Positions 1-11,348 of a DNA stretch of 64,000 bases are shown in pieces. The position numbers and the translations under genes are program-made. The stretch spans positions 4,878,501 through 4,942,500 of the forward strand of contig JAOTOL010001661.1 of the NCBI GenBank assembly GCA_034440575.1, written 5' to 3'. Source of the stretch: Imbricaverruca yamaguchii (taxonomy: Eukaryota; Arthropoda; Thecostraca; Neoverrucidae). How positions within the stretch are numbered: position 1 is the stretch's first letter; each line of letters starts with the position of its first letter. The notes under the pieces were generated by a model, which ran no database searches, had not been told where the DNA came from, and saw nothing but the letters and a program-made list of their open reading frames with translations.

Positions 1-448
1 TTGCACGCTGAGTTGAAATTGGGGTGAGGTTGACCTAATGTACGAAAAAAGCCCAGATCTGAAAACAGGAAGCCCGCGAGACCCCGGTGTCGATCTGCCA
101 ACAAAGTGTCTAACTGGCGCAGCACAGTTGTGTGTACATTGCGTGCTTTTATACAATTTTGATTGTCCATCTTATACCGCGCATCAATCTGATCTGCACT
201 TGGATGAGTAGCACGCCGAGTATGCGCAATTGATGGTGAAAACAAAGGCGAGAGTTGTACTCCTTTTGTGGTGTGTGCACCCATGAAGCCATAAGATCCT
301 CGAGAAAGCATCCATGAGAGCTTCCAGGATCCGTTGTAACCAATGGAAAGTCACCCGTGAAAATGCACGCAACTTTCCACCGACGAGTGAACATGTTTCG
401 CCTTCCCGTTGCATGTTGGCCTGTTCCACACTGGCGTACCGTTGGCAG
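1..448 (+). other. 3' part of an NR-1 intron
   Basis: This stretch precedes the acceptor of the first visible NR-1 exon, so it is inferred to be intron. The acceptor reads GTTGGCAG at 441-448. No coding similarity or repeat was recognised here. The short ORFs on both strands look like chance frames. Confidence 0.5.
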
Positions 449-564
449 GTACCAGGAGCAGGGCGTGATGCCGGTGTGGTCGGACGAGCCGCGGCCGCCC
501 CGGCAGACGGCGTCGGGGGGCTTCACCGCCCACCAGGGCTACACGCCCTTCAGTCCCATGCTGG
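449..564 (+). CDS. NR-1 penultimate coding exon (C-terminal tail of a nuclear-receptor paralogue)
   Basis: Internal exon bounded by the acceptor GTTGGCAG before 449 and the donor CTGG|GTGAGG at 564/565. It enters in phase 2 (its first G completes a codon), carries 38 codons, and leaves in phase 1. The peptide starts YQEQGVMPVW and ends YTPFSPML. It is the counterpart of NR-2 exon 38896-39053, which starts YHAMTALPDW, has the same entry and exit phases, and is likewise followed by the last exon. The segment is proline- and serine-rich and lies after the ligand-binding domain, in the F-domain position. The assignment to a nuclear receptor is indirect: it rests on paralogy with NR-2, because no NR-1 ligand-binding exon is in the window. 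The 5' part of the gene lies before position 1. Confidence 0.72.
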
Positions 565-734
565 GTGAGGTGCTGTCGTCGCCCTGTCGCACGATCGAAC
601 TGCTAGGCGTGTCGAGTGCAAATGAGAGACTGCCTTCGCGTGAAAGCTGCACTATTTTTGTGTTGCTTTGTTACGGTCGCGCTGTTGTTTTCAGATTTTT
701 TTTCGTGGTAAAGCCACTATTTTCTCATCGTGCA

Positions 735-1375
735 TCAATTGGCCTCTTCTGGTATAGTCACTGTCCTCTTCTGGTACAGCCACCGCCCCTCGCCTGGTAT
801 AGTCACTGCCCTCGTCTGGTGTAGTCACCGTCCTCGCCTGGTGCAGTCACCGCCCTCGTCTGGTACAGTCACTGTCCTCGTCTGGTGTAGCTACCGCCAC
901 TCGCCTGGTATAGTCACTGCCCTTGTCTGGTGCAGTCACCGCCCTCGCCTGGTGCAGTCAGTGCCCTTGTCTGGTGCAGTCACTGTCCTCGTCTGGTGCA
1001 GTCACCGCCCTCGTGTGGTGCAGTCACCGCCCTCGCCTGGTGCAGTCACTGCCCTTGTCTGGTGTAGTCACCGCCCCTCGCCTGGTATAGTCACCGCTCT
1101 CTCCTAGTACAGACACTGCCCTCTCCTGGTACAGACACTGCCCTCTCCTGGTACCTCCACTGCCCTCTCCTGGTACAGACACTGCCCTCTCCTGGTGCAG
1201 CCACTGTCCTCGCTTGGTGCAGCCACTGTCCTCGCTTGGTACAGCCACTGCCCTCTCCTGGTACAGCCACTGTCCTCGCTTGGTGCAGCCACTGTCCTCG
1301 CTTGCTACAGCTACTGCCTTCGCCTGGTGCAGTCACTGTCATCGTCTGGCACAGCCACTGCCCTTGTATGACGAA
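735..1375. repeat. 22-bp minisatellite in the NR-1 intron
   Basis: About 29 tandem units of the type CTGGTGCAGTCACTGCCCTC plus two bases, with drifting variants (ACAG/GCAG/ATAG, CGCC/CTCC). A period of 22 is not divisible by 3, so ORFs in all frames show rotating 22-residue repeats. These are not proteins. The array lies between NR-1 exons 449-564 and 2201-2448. Confidence 0.9.
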
Positions 1376-1784
1376 GTTGCCGTTTTATGTTGACGATGCT
1401 GCTGTCATTTGCCAGTGAACTCGCTTTTCTGCTCTGGCGGAGTCGCTGGCATCCCATGTCGATCGCATGATCCTCGCCGGTAGTTGAGTTTTGTGCTCAC
1501 GTCTCGGTTTGGGCTCGTGCCAGCTCCGATGATCCTGCAGCGCCGTCATGGCGGAAGCTGCTTTAGAACGCATGAGTAGTCAACAAGACGTTACGACCGT
1601 CTAGCTTCAGCAGAGATTCTGCTTTCAGAACGCTCCTCCATTCGGGCAATATTTATTATAATGCTCGGCCTTATTGCTGGCTTTCGCAAACGTTGTGAAA
1701 ACTGTCGAGGATTCTGATGATGGAATACGACTAAAGGACTTCAAGTGTCAGTAGTCATGTACAAAACAAAATCTATGGCTTTTG
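1376..1784. other. Intronic sequence without recognisable feature
   Basis: Unique-looking sequence between the 22-bp array and the pyrimidine tract. No coding signal or known repeat was seen. Confidence 0.5.
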
Positions 1785-2115
1785 ACTTCTCTCTCCCCCT
1801 CTGCCACTCTATCTCTCCGTATCCGTGTTTCTCCGTCTCTGTTTCTCTCTCTTCCTGTCTCTCTGTCTCTTCTGTCTCTCTGTTCCTTTGCCTCTCTGTC
1901 TCCCTGGCTCTCTGTCTCTCTGTCTGTTCATACCCCCGTCTCTCTGTCTCCCCGTCTCTCCGTCTCTTCGTCTCTTCGTCTACACGTCCCTCTGTCTCCC
2001 CGTCTCTCTGTATCTGGCTCTCTGTCCCTCTGTCTTTGTATCTCTGTGTTCCTCTGCCTTTTTGCTTATCTGCCTCTGTCTCCAGTCCTCCCGGCCTCCC
2101 TATCTTGCTCACTCA
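1785..2115. repeat. CT-rich low-complexity tract
   Basis: A polypyrimidine run of TCTCTGTCTC-type degenerate units about 330 bp long, directly upstream of the last NR-1 exon. It yields long serine/leucine-rich pseudo-ORFs on plus and RET-rich ones on minus, both artefacts of composition. It may extend the polypyrimidine context before the acceptor at 2200. Confidence 0.85.
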
Positions 2116-2200
2116 CTCACTCGGTCTCTGTTGCTTTCCCACCCACATGTGTGTGGATGGTGGCAAGCATGCCGACCTGACGCAGTTCTACTGTCACCAG

Positions 2201-2448
2201 GAGTGGACGGAAAGGGCCGCGACGAGAAGCGGCCCAAACCCGAGCCGGCCTCCTCCATGATGGCGCTCCACCACCACCACATGACGTCGCCTCAGATGAC
2301 GTCACCCCAGATGACGTCACACTCGCCGGCGGGTGGCGCGTCACACAGTTACGGCCCGCCAGCGACCGTGCAACAGCCAATGACGCCACCGTTCTTCCCC
2401 TACTGCAGCTCGCACAGCTACGATCCCAGTCGCGGCAGTCAGTTCTGA
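2201..2448 (+). CDS. NR-1 last coding exon with stop codon
   Basis: The exon starts after the acceptor CTGTCACCAG (2191-2200). It enters in phase 1, so the G left over from exon 449-564 joins GA to make a glycine codon. The 81 residues that follow end in GSQF and a TGA at 2446-2448. The peptide has EKRPKPEPASSMM, then an H4 run, repeated MTSPQ units, and a tail YDPSRGSQF. This matches the last NR-2 exon (EKRMKTEPSSPMM, repeated HMTSPMGSP, GYGPNRGSQF) in order and phase. NR-2 continues 14 residues past GSQF, while NR-1 stops there. The region looks intrinsically disordered. The intron before it is 1636 bp and carries two repeat arrays. Confidence 0.8.
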
Positions 2449-3084
2449 CGTCGTCGCCGGTTGCCATGGTAGCCGTCTGTAGGTGCGACGCGTCGCGTCA
2501 CACTTTGGTGCGCTGCGATCGCCCGCGGCTCCGGTGAATATTTAGCTGTGCCACTGAACGCTTGTGCTAGGTCACTGTGACGGTTTTTCGCGGCGGCAGT
2601 GAATCTCAGTTGTTCACGAAACGCTTCTGCTAGGTAGGCCACTGGCGATTTTCCGCGGCTCCAGTGAACTGTCGGATGTCGCCGCGCCCAGGGTCGTGGA
2701 AGCGGGGTCGGAGTCGGGTCATTGGCGTCCTGCAGCGTCGGGACTCGTGTGATGGAAATTTGGTGGAAAGGTGGAAATCGAAAATGTGTGCGTTCCATTC
2801 GACGCCTTTCGAAGGCGGCATGACGTACGTCGGAAGTTCGCGTAGCCGTCTTGAAGCTCCACCGTAATCGGCGAATTTCAACGTCCTCCGCCGCTTCTCC
2901 ACCAGCAGTATGATGCCCGGCAGACTGCAGGGTGTAAGGTAGGTCGTGGCTGTGTAGCCCCCTCCGGACCTGTCCCAGCTGAAGGGGTGATCGGTGGCTA
3001 CCAATTGTCACCACTGACTCCCAGTGACCACCAGTGACGTAGCGTTTCACTGACCGGACACCTGAACTTCAACATCGCAGCCAC
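2449..3084 (+). other. Probable NR-1 3' untranslated region, first part
   Basis: No gene was recognised after the stop codon. The minus-strand ORF across 2439-3050 has no recognisable domain and overlaps the end of NR-1 antisense; I treat it as chance. Assignment as 3' UTR is inference from position only. Confidence 0.35.
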
Positions 3085-3380
3085 TTCTGTGACTGCCGCA
3101 GGCTAACCTGGCCACTTCCCCAGGCTGCCCTGGCAACCGCCGCAAGCTGCCCTGAACTGCCCCGGGCTACTCCGGTGACTGCTGCAGGCTAATCTGACCA
3201 CTGTCGCAGGCTAATCTGGCTACTGTCGCAGGCTAATCTGGCCGATGTTATGGGCTATTTCGGTCACTGCCAGGCTAATTGCCGCAGGCTAATTTGAACA
3301 CTCATGCGGGCTACCCTGGTCACTGCCGTGGGTTACCCTGGTGACTGCCGCGGGCTACCCTGATCACTGCCGAGGAAGCG
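3085..3380. repeat. Degenerate 22-bp minisatellite
   Basis: Repeated units of the form GCAGGCTAATCTGGCYACTGYC with substitutions and small indels, roughly a dozen copies. It lies downstream of the NR-1 stop and has no coding value. Confidence 0.8.
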
Positions 3381-3469
3381 GGCGACGCCTCTGTTGCAAT
3401 TTCTGCCGCAGGCTGCACGCCATTGTCCTACTATCGTGCGGCCGCCAAGGTCCGGAGCGATACGTTGCT

Positions 3470-3560
3470 ATGGCAACAACAACCGCGCTGTACTGCTCGC
3501 CTTTGGTGTGATGGACGGAAATCAAAGCTACAGGGTTTTCAGTGTGATATGTATTCACCT
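3470..3560. repeat. Inverted-repeat partner of 33077-33150
   Basis: The reverse complement of about 75 bp here is clearly similar to 33077-33150. Shared blocks include ATACATATCACAC, CCCTGTAGCTTTGATTTC and CACACCAAAGGC. It could be a dispersed repeat, or a remnant of an inverted duplication that also produced the two convergent receptor genes. Confidence 0.7.
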
Positions 3561-4460
3561 ATGTTTGTATAGGTGGCTTTTGGTGTGATGCTAGCGAGGC
3601 GAATGTAGGGCGCTGTGACGCTTTGTTCTAGATGGGTAGGCGCGTTGCAACACCCACGGCTTTAGTTGTGTGACACTCATTTGAATTGGAAATTAGTTAG
3701 GTGGGGTGGGTGAGGGTTTGTACATTGATATAAATATCTCACGTCAGACGCATTGGATGGGAGTGATCGATGTCATTTAACGGCTCAGAATATTTCTTAT
3801 GTTGAAATCTGGAGAACAGATTGGTGAGATAAAATTTTATCACTGTGCAGGCAAATGTTCTACACATATTTACAACCGTTTTGCTTGAGATGTCTACATT
3901 TTGGCTGGTAGTTCTTGTAGTTTTTGGAGCATATCGGGCGCCAGCGAACGAGACACTGAACGTTTTGACCATTTCCAATTCCTGATTCTTTCTGGTGCAA
4001 GCACTATCGACCGTCGGCGAGTGGCTGGTGGGCCGCCATTGGGAATGTGTGTCTTATCCGTGCAAACAAAGTTTTAGTTGCGCCATGCTGTCGGCGGAAT
4101 CTGAGGTTCCAGAAGTCGGACCACTGGTGACTGGACGGTAGGCCCAAGGCTGTCTGCATGCAGGGAGAGCATAGGTCTCACTGGTCCCAGGAAACGGATC
4201 GAGACGGCCATTTGCGAGGGGAAGGGACGATTTCTACCACTTTTATACTATTTCTATTGCTACCAACTGCGTGCCCTGAGCGCCCCAAATATGCCAGGGT
4301 GGTGGCCGGATGTTTTGTGTCCCCGTGTCCCATGCCCACCCTGCATTGTAGACATTGTTGCGCAGTTTGTGCAGTTCGGCTTGCACACCGACACCGTCCC
4401 GTGTCGTGTGGTGTGACTGTGCGTATTTGCACGTGTAAGCCACTGCTGCTCTCTTCTCTG
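3561..4460. other. Sequence without recognisable gene
   Basis: No exon, RNA gene or repeat could be supported. The ORFs that start near 4158-4588 gain their length from the 24-bp array that follows. Confidence 0.5.
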
Positions 4461-4469
4461 ACTGGTAGC

Positions 4470-4790
4470 TGTTGCCGTCCTCCGGGAGCCACCGTAGGAT
4501 ATTCTCCGGGAGCCACCGTAGGATGCTCTCCGGGAGCCACCGTAGGATGCTCTCCGGGAGCCACCGTAGGATGTTCTCCGGGAGCCACCGTAGGATGTTA
4601 TCCGCGGGTCACTGTAGGATGTACTTCGGGAGTCACTGTAGGATGTCCTCAGCGAATTGTTGTAGGATGTACTTCACAAGTCACTGTAGGATATCCTCCG
4701 CGACATACTGGGGTGTCCTCCGCGAGCCACTGCAGGATATCCTCCGTGAATCACTGGGATGGCTTCTGTGACAATCTCTAGGATATCGTT
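4470..4790. repeat. 24-bp minisatellite
   Basis: Tandem units of GGGAGCCACCGTAGGATGYT plus four bases. The first five are nearly identical (about 4482-4600) and later ones decay. The 24-bp period is divisible by 3 and so gives repetitive ORFs in several frames. There is no start context, domain or splice evidence for a protein. Confidence 0.88.
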
Positions 4791-4904
4791 CGCGAGCGAC
4801 TGCAGATTAGCCTCCGCGACTATTCGCAGCATGTCCGCCCAGAGGCACTGCAGGTGTCCTCCGCACGCATCAATGAGTATCTACCACGTGCTGCTGCCAA
4901 ACGG

Positions 4905-5110
4905 AGGTGTTCACGCTCTGCTTCAGGCGTCCCCTGCTTCCAGGCCAAGGGGAGGTGTTAACGCGCTGCTGCAGGCGTCCCCTGCTGCTAGGCCAAGGGG
5001 AGGTGTTAACGCGCTGCTGCAGGCGTCCCCTGCTGCTAGGCCAAGGGGAGGTGTTAACGCGCTGCTGCAGGCGTCCCCTGCTGCTAGGCCAAGGGGAGGT
5101 GTTGCTGTTG
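4905..5110. repeat. 48-bp minisatellite
   Basis: Four units of 48 bp (GGAGGTGTTAACGCGCTGCT at the start of each). Units two to four are almost identical. In one frame they would encode a 16-residue repeat (GGVNALLQASPAARPR). No exon boundaries or conserved domain support translation. Confidence 0.88.
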
Positions 5111-5319
5111 CGGGCGTCCCCCGATGCTGTGGATTTGCTTCATGCTTTGCCCGTGGGCTCACCAACTTCGCGCGTGGCTGCGAGCGGTCCGTCTCGAACG
5201 ACTGGAGTGCTTCTGCGAGTGGCTGAGCGGAGAGGCGAGGCACGGACGGGGGCGGCCGGTGGCTGTGTGTCCGGTCCCGCCGGCAACCATCGGCGCGGCG
5301 GTCCGATCGGCCCGTCTCC

Positions 5320-6840
5320 TCTGGGTGGCTGTGCTCCTCTGGTTGGCTGTGCTCCTCTCGTTGGCTGTGCTCCTCTGGTTGGCTGTGCTCCTCTGGTTGG
5401 CTGTGCTCCTCTGGTTGGCTGTGCTCCTCTGGTTGGCCGTGCTCATCAGGAAGACTGCGCTCCTCTGGCTGAATGTACTCTTCTGGTTGGCTGTGCTCCT
5501 CTGGCTGAATGTACTCTTCTGGGTGGCTGTGCTCCCTTGTTGACTGTGCTCCTCTGATTTGCTGTGCTCCTCTGGTTGGCTGTGCTCCTCTGGTTGGCTG
5601 TGCTCCTCTGGTTGGCTGTGCTCCTCTGGTTGGCTATGCTCTCTCGTTGGCTGTGCTCCTCTGGTTCGCTTCGCTGCTCCAGATGGTTGTGCTCCTCAGG
5701 GAGACTGTGCTCCTCTGGTTGACTGTTCTTTTCTGGGTGGGGGCTGTGCTCTAATTGGCTGTGCTCATCTGGTTGGTTGTGCTCCTCTGACTAGCTTTAC
5801 TCTCCTGATTGACCGATTGACTGTGCTCCTCTGGTGGACTGTGCTCCGACAGAATGTGCTCTTCTGGGTGGTTGTGCTACTCTCGTTGGTTGTGCTCATC
5901 TCGCTGGCTGTGTTCTTCTGGTTGGCTGTGCTCCCTGGTTGGCTGTCCTATGGTTGGCTGTGCTCATCTGGTTGGCTGTGCTCATCTGGTTGACTGTGCT
6001 CCTCTGGCTGGCTGTGCTATTCTGGGTGGCTGTGCTCCTCTGGCTAAATGTGCTCTTCTGGGTGACTGTGCCACTCTCGTTAGTTGTGCTCATCTGGCTG
6101 GCTGTGTTCCTCTGGTTGGCTGTGCTCATCTGGTTGGTTGTGCTCCTCTGAGTAGCTTTCCTCCCCTGGTTGACTGCTCCTCTGGTGTCCTGTGCTCCGA
6201 CAGAATGTGCTCTTCTGGGTGGTTGTGCTACTCTCGTTGGTTGTGCTCATCTGGCTGGCTGTGTTCTTCTGGTTGGCTGTGCTCCCTGGTTGGCTGTGCT
6301 CCCTGGTTGGCTGTCCTATGGTTGGCTGTGCTCATCTGGCTGACTGTGCTCTTCTGGCTGGCTGTGCTCCTCAGGGAGACTGTGCTCCTCTGGCTAAATG
6401 TGCTCTTATGCGTGGCTGTGCTACTCTCGTTAGTTGTGCTCATCTGGCTGGCTGTGTTCCTCTGGTTGACTGTGCTCCACTGGCTGAATGTGCTCTTCTG
6501 GTTGGCTGTACTACTCTCATTGGTTGTGCTCATCTGGCTGGCTGTGTTCCTCTGGTTGGCTGTGCTCCCTGGTTGGTTGTTCTCTGTTTGGATGTGCTCC
6601 TCAGGGGGACTGCGTCCCTCTAGGTGACTGTGCTCCCTGGTTGATTGTGCTCATCTGGCTGGCTGTGCTCCTCTGGTTGGCTGTGCTCCTGTTGTCTGTG
6701 CTCCCTGGTTGGCTGTGCTCCTGTTGGTTGTGTTCCTGTGGTTGTCTGTGCTCCTGTTGGCTGTGTTCCCTGGTTGGCTGTGCTCCACTGGATGGCTGTG
6801 CTCCTCTGGTTGGCTGTGCTCCTCTGGTTGGCTCAGGCGA
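5320..6840. repeat. 1.5-kb minisatellite of 18-bp units
   Basis: More than 70 units of GTGCTCCTCTGGTTGGCT and derivatives. Homogeneous blocks (5332-5440, 5560-5640) alternate with higher-order mixtures such as CTCCTCAGGGAGACTGTG and CTACTCTCGTTGGTTGTG. Because 18 is divisible by 3 and stop codons are rare, long leucine/valine/cysteine-rich pseudo-ORFs arise in every frame. They mimic membrane proteins but are composition artefacts. Confidence 0.92.
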
Positions 6841-6956
6841 GACGCGTCATCGTTGGTGTTTGTGGAGGTGTTGTTCGTGATGTGGACTCAGGTGTGTGCC
6901 ATCAGCTGTCCGCCAGACGCCATTTCGTGATAATCTGCTTGCGTGCGCTTCGCGAC

Positions 6957-6962
6957 AATAAA
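6957..6962 (+). terminator. Candidate polyadenylation signal AATAAA
   Basis: A canonical hexamer in a non-repetitive stretch right after the 18-bp array, 4.5 kb downstream of the NR-1 stop on the same strand. If used, the NR-1 3' UTR would contain four minisatellites. Only the motif is seen; use is speculative. Confidence 0.25.
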
Positions 6963-6980
6963 CTCACCGCCGACGACTAA

Positions 6981-8640
6981 GGGACAGGAGACACTCATTG
7001 TTTTCTGGGCATATTTACATCCAGGCGTATACTAAATTTGAGCTAACAAACAAATAGGCTTAGCTGGCTCTGGTCTAGTGTAGGTCTGGCTAGTATAGCT
7101 CGCTTCAGCAATGCCGTGGAGCGCAGGACAGCTGCCCCGCCGTTGCGTCTGCTTCTGCTGGCTTGCGGGGCAGAGACGTGCACTCACGGTGGACGGTGAC
7201 AAGGCTGTGCTGACAAATCAGGACGTCGGAGTGTGTGATGAACGCGCCCCCAGAAGGTGCACGTGTCCGACTGTGAAGTGTGGTCTGTGGGTCAATGGTC
7301 GGCGCACGCAAACACGAGCGCCACCGGGCGGTGTTGCGAAACTGCCGTGTTCGTGGGGCGGCCTGTGCGAGCCGCGCGAGGAAGCCTCTCGACTGCTGCT
7401 CTGTGTGGAGCCGACAACTTTGTTGGGGAGAGATATTGTATTCGAAGACTTTCGAAACGGATGAATCATCCAAATTGGCAGATCAGACTATTGCCTGCTA
7501 TTTAAAAACGCATGTCATTCGACATTCAGCTTGTAATACTTCGTCATGAGGTGTGGATTCTGAAACAGTATGAAGGACCAATAATCCCGCCACACGTTCT
7601 TCGTGTTTTCGTAGGTCGTAACTTGAACAACGGAAGCGATGGCAATTGACAGTTTAGAAACAAAAACGCTTATATAAGCTGCCTCCGGGACTGCCTCGCT
7701 TAGTCTTCAACTTAATGATTCTTGAATTATTTAGTAAAACTACCAAGCTAAAGCCTAGGTCGTTTTAGAAGCGCATCTGTGTGACTGTTTATATACTTGG
7801 TGCTTCATTCTCCCGTAGATGGGTTGTCACTGTGTTCTAACAGTATAATGCATCATGTGGATGCTGGCCGAGCGGAGAAAAGCGCCGAAGGCTCGGTGCA
7901 TTCGAAATGGATCACCGATGTCAATGACACAGGCACTGCTCTTCGTCTTTCAACGGCCAGTCGTGATACAAAGGGCAATTTTGCTCCAAGTCAGGTCATA
8001 TAGGGGAGGGGCCATAATTCCGTTACCGTCACGTCCCGGGTCCACCACTGTCAGCCGCGACTTCGAATGACTTCTTCCGTTGGAAATGTCGATGGCGGTG
8101 CGCAATCTGGATGTCGTGCTGATGGACCATGCCGAAGGGGGGAGGTGCGGTCAGTCCTTCCCGATGGGATATGCCGTCTTCTGATCGGCAGACGGGGGTG
8201 GGGGAGGTCGCCAGTGCTCTCCTAGATACGCCAGTGTGTATATATGCTAAGTAGGGTGTCGAACAGCTTGCGTCCGCCGTTGGGAAGCCTAGTTCGAGCT
8301 GTCTCTGTCTGACTGGACGGCTGAGAGAACTTGTGGTGTCCTGCTGCCGTGGCCACCGCACTTAGGCGTAGGCTATGTGCTCTGTTTGTACACTTTTTTG
8401 GTGATTTTTTGTACGTTGTGTGGCGCCAGCTCACATGCATTGGAAATACATTGGTGTAAATCAGCCGGGATGTTCTTTCCGTCCTCACCGTGGCATGAAT
8501 GCAGCTCAGGAGAAACCGCACGTCGCTGAAGATGTTAATTCGTTTTTCGGCCATGATGTTTTTCTTTCGTGTTGAGCCGGATCCAATCTAAACCTATGAA
8601 TGAACTCGAAATCGTGGATTATGTAGGATTTGATCGAGTT
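6981..8640. other. Sequence without recognisable gene; GC-rich patch at 7100-7440
   Basis: The patch 7100-7440 is CpG-rich and open in several frames on both strands (about 117-122 codons). None shows a recognisable domain, and overlapping open frames on both strands are typical of GC-rich non-coding DNA. I found nothing else here. Confidence 0.4.
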
Positions 8641-8689
8641 CAGCAGATGTGCAAAAAGTATCCACTTTCCCTCGTGCTGGGGTGGATGC

Positions 8690-9400
8690 AGGAGTGGCAA
8701 TGGGGACATGTGTTCACCTTATTGAAATGCGGTGCCCCTACAACCAGGGAAGACGTTCCTTCAGGGAGGCTCGAGTGCATCCCATCCCCGCTCGATATAT
8801 ATTTTCTCAGTCGGGGTATCCCTTGTTTGAGAAAATAGGGCCTCTGTGAGACGAAATGGCGATCCTTCTGTATGCTAGAGTGCACCGCTCCCGCGCTTAA
8901 AATATTTTTATATCGAAGGCTCCCCTCCAAGGAGATGTGACCGTCCCCTTCATACTTCCTGGATTCACTCTTGCTTTCCTGGAGTGTACCAGATCGTCCT
9001 GATAAATGTGAGACTCCTTGTTAGCACAATAACAACATTATCGCGGTCATTGCCAATCTCAGTGCAATGAGATGAATATCTTATGCAAAGTAATTGCCAA
9101 CCAAAACTACATATTTATCTTGCATAAACATCAATTATCAATTACCAATTATCATAAACATCTTGCACTAGCTTGCGTAATTATCGAAGGGCCGGATCCA
9201 GAAATCACATGGGGATATTCGCCTGCAGGGTCATCATGTCCTCGAAGGGGCGCGAGTGCGGTAGGCCGAGGGGTTCCTTCGCTGGAATATAATTCGCTGA
9301 GCGGGAAGGGGAGGGTGCACTCAAGTGCCAGAAGCCCTTTCGTCTCAGGAAGTCGTTTCCCCTGAGGGGCGCCTTTGGCTGAAAATGAAATCGGTGAGGG
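8690..9400. repeat. Degenerate inverted and tandem segments
   Basis: The two halves (8700-8930 and 9180-9400) share GC-rich blocks around GAGTGCRYCC, CTCAGTCGGGG and CGTCTCAGG motifs in mixed orientation, with ATATATTTT-type links. They look like relics of one mobile or tandem unit. No coding content was recognised. Confidence 0.35.
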
Positions 9401-9478
9401 AATGGGGTATGCTCGATCCTTCCTGCATTAATGCCACCTTTCCATTGAGGGAGTACTGGTTATGAAGAATGCTGAGAG

Positions 9479-9535
9479 CTATGGGCGCTATATGATCAAC
9501 ATGGTCGATGCGTCCTAAAGCCCAAATAACTAATT
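9479..9535 (+). mobile_element. 57-bp retroposed tail with target-site duplication
   Basis: The insert begins ATGGGCGCTA and ends in AAGCCCAAATAACTAATT. It is flanked by the direct repeat AATGCTGAGAG at 9468-9478 and 9536-9546. The same tail recurs at 10432, 38781, 40587, 40809 and 60466. It is best read as a 5'-truncated 3' end of a SINE or LINE inserted by target-primed reverse transcription. Confidence 0.75.
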
Positions 9536-9546
9536 AATGCTGAGAG

Positions 9547-10431
9547 TCAGTTACAGAGCTAGAATGTCCTTGCTAGCACGAAAGAATGTCGAAACTGGGA
9601 GGTCCCCTGGGAGGTAGAGCGGGCCGGACTGTGATGCTCCTGGGGATTGGGAGTAACACAGGGACGAACGGAGCCACCTCAGGGCCGAGGATAGTTCCGA
9701 GAGCTGGCGACGTTTGCTAGAAATTGTGAGGTCTGTCCCGGAGCTGCACGGTTACCCTGAAGGCTAGACAGGTTTGTCGATTGCAAAAGGCACATGCAAG
9801 TTGGAGAGGCCTCTTGACTGATGAATAATTCCCCTTTGAACCAGAGACGACTGGGCTGGTACGGTCCGGAACTTTGAGATAGGCATCTGAGGAACCGCAG
9901 GCATCTAAGAGCTGATAGTCTTTGAGAACAAGCGATGGGTGCGAAGAATGCTGAGGACCAACTTCGAAGATAAGATATCATTGAGGGCCAAAAATGTCGC
10001 CAAGGAATGGGAAGGTCACCCACCGCCACCTCAGCAGCGGGGGCCGCCTCTATGGCCACGGCTGGCCCAACGGCCACAACCGTCCTGGCGGTGACGGCCG
10101 TCCAAGCGGCCACAGTGGCCTTACCACAGCTGCTCGGGCAGCTACGGTCGCTCCAGTGATGGCGAGATAGACAGCCAGGCGATAGCTGTGCTGGTGACCA
10201 CTCCAGCGGTGCTAGTTGCTTCGCCTGGAGATGTCAGCCATGCAAAAGGAACGAAAACAAAGTTACAGCATTTTGAGTGTTGGGCATAGCTGATCATGTG
10301 TTGCTAATCCTCCCCCCGCCATGTCTTGCGCTTTTTTCCACTGGTATTCACGCTTCATTTTGAGAAAGCATGCCGGTGTTGAAAAGGCGCAACGATGTGG
10401 GCCCCATCCTTATCATTAACACCCTCCCTAT
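9547..10431. other. Sequence without recognisable gene
   Basis: A minus-strand ORF at 9679-10113 starts in a GC-rich block of repeated GGCCACRGC-type words (10015-10140), which explains its alanine/valine-rich N-terminus. No domain was recognised. Confidence 0.4.
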
Positions 10432-10477
10432 GACCTCGGCAGTCGATGCGCCCCTAAACTCCAATAACCAACCAACC
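10432..10477 (+). mobile_element. 46-bp retroposed tail copy
   Basis: Contains GACCTCGGCAGTCGATGCGC, then CCTAAACTCCAATAACC, then a CCAA repeat tail. Flanking direct repeats AACACCCTCCCTAT (10418-10431) and AACACCATTCCCTAT (10478-10492) form an imperfect target-site duplication. Confidence 0.6.
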
Positions 10478-10694
10478 AACACCATTCCCTATAAAAATAT
10501 ACGAGACGGATAACAGAAAGAAGCAATGGTGTGGATGGAGTTCAGTACTAATATTTTTCCTCAAGCTAATAAAATTCATTCCTTCATTAGAGATGCAGCG
10601 ATATCCTTTTATTTTCCATAATATGCTTTCTATTCTTGGTTGTTGTCGGCAGCTAAGTGGTTTGTTTTTCTCTTTAGTCTTTACCGGACCGTCG

Positions 10695-10931
10695 GACTTT
10701 GATTATTGGTCTCCGATTAGCCACGCAAGCGCGAAGCGCCTTATTTTCTCACTTTTGGCTATCTTTGCCTATTATATCTGTATATATAATATACATATAT
10801 ATCTATATGTATATATATATATAATGTATGTATATTATATATACAGATATATTAGGCAAAGATAGCCAAATGCGCGAGAAAATGAGGCATTTCGCGCTTG
10901 CGTGGCTAATCCGAGACCAATAATCAAAGTC
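10695..10931. repeat. Inverted-repeat (hairpin) element with TA-rich centre
   Basis: Left arm 10695-10770 and right arm 10855-10931 are near-perfect reverse complements. The outermost match is GACTTTGATTATTGGTCTC; the inner arm includes GCCACGCAAGCGCGAA and GGCTATCTTTGCC. The centre is an AT/TA-rich spacer of about 80 bp. The arms are long enough to extrude as a cruciform. Either a MITE or a palindromic insertion into a TA tract would explain it. Confidence 0.85.
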
Positions 10932-11118
<187 letters not shown>

Positions 11119-11348
11119 CATATATCTACACATGCATGTTATGTTTGGCTCTGTGACGGCGAGCGGTCCGGACGCATAAGTATACGGGGCACAAGCGGCG
11201 CACCGGTAGATCAAGGCATAGATGCAGACTGTCTTGTTCTGTTTTTTTTTGTATGATTATGTGCTTGGGCTGCTACTGGTAAATTAGTGGGTAAAACTAG
11301 ACTAGGATTATAAACACAACTGATATTGGGGACCTGGACTGGGTTGTC

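Noticed and set aside
4158..6980. Many long leucine-, valine- and cysteine-rich ORFs resembling membrane proteins
   Set aside because: They follow 24-, 48- and 18-bp tandem repeats, occur in all frames, and have no domains or splice signals.
7105..7473. 122-codon minus and 117-codon plus ORFs
   Set aside because: Mutually antisense frames in a GC-rich patch with no domain.
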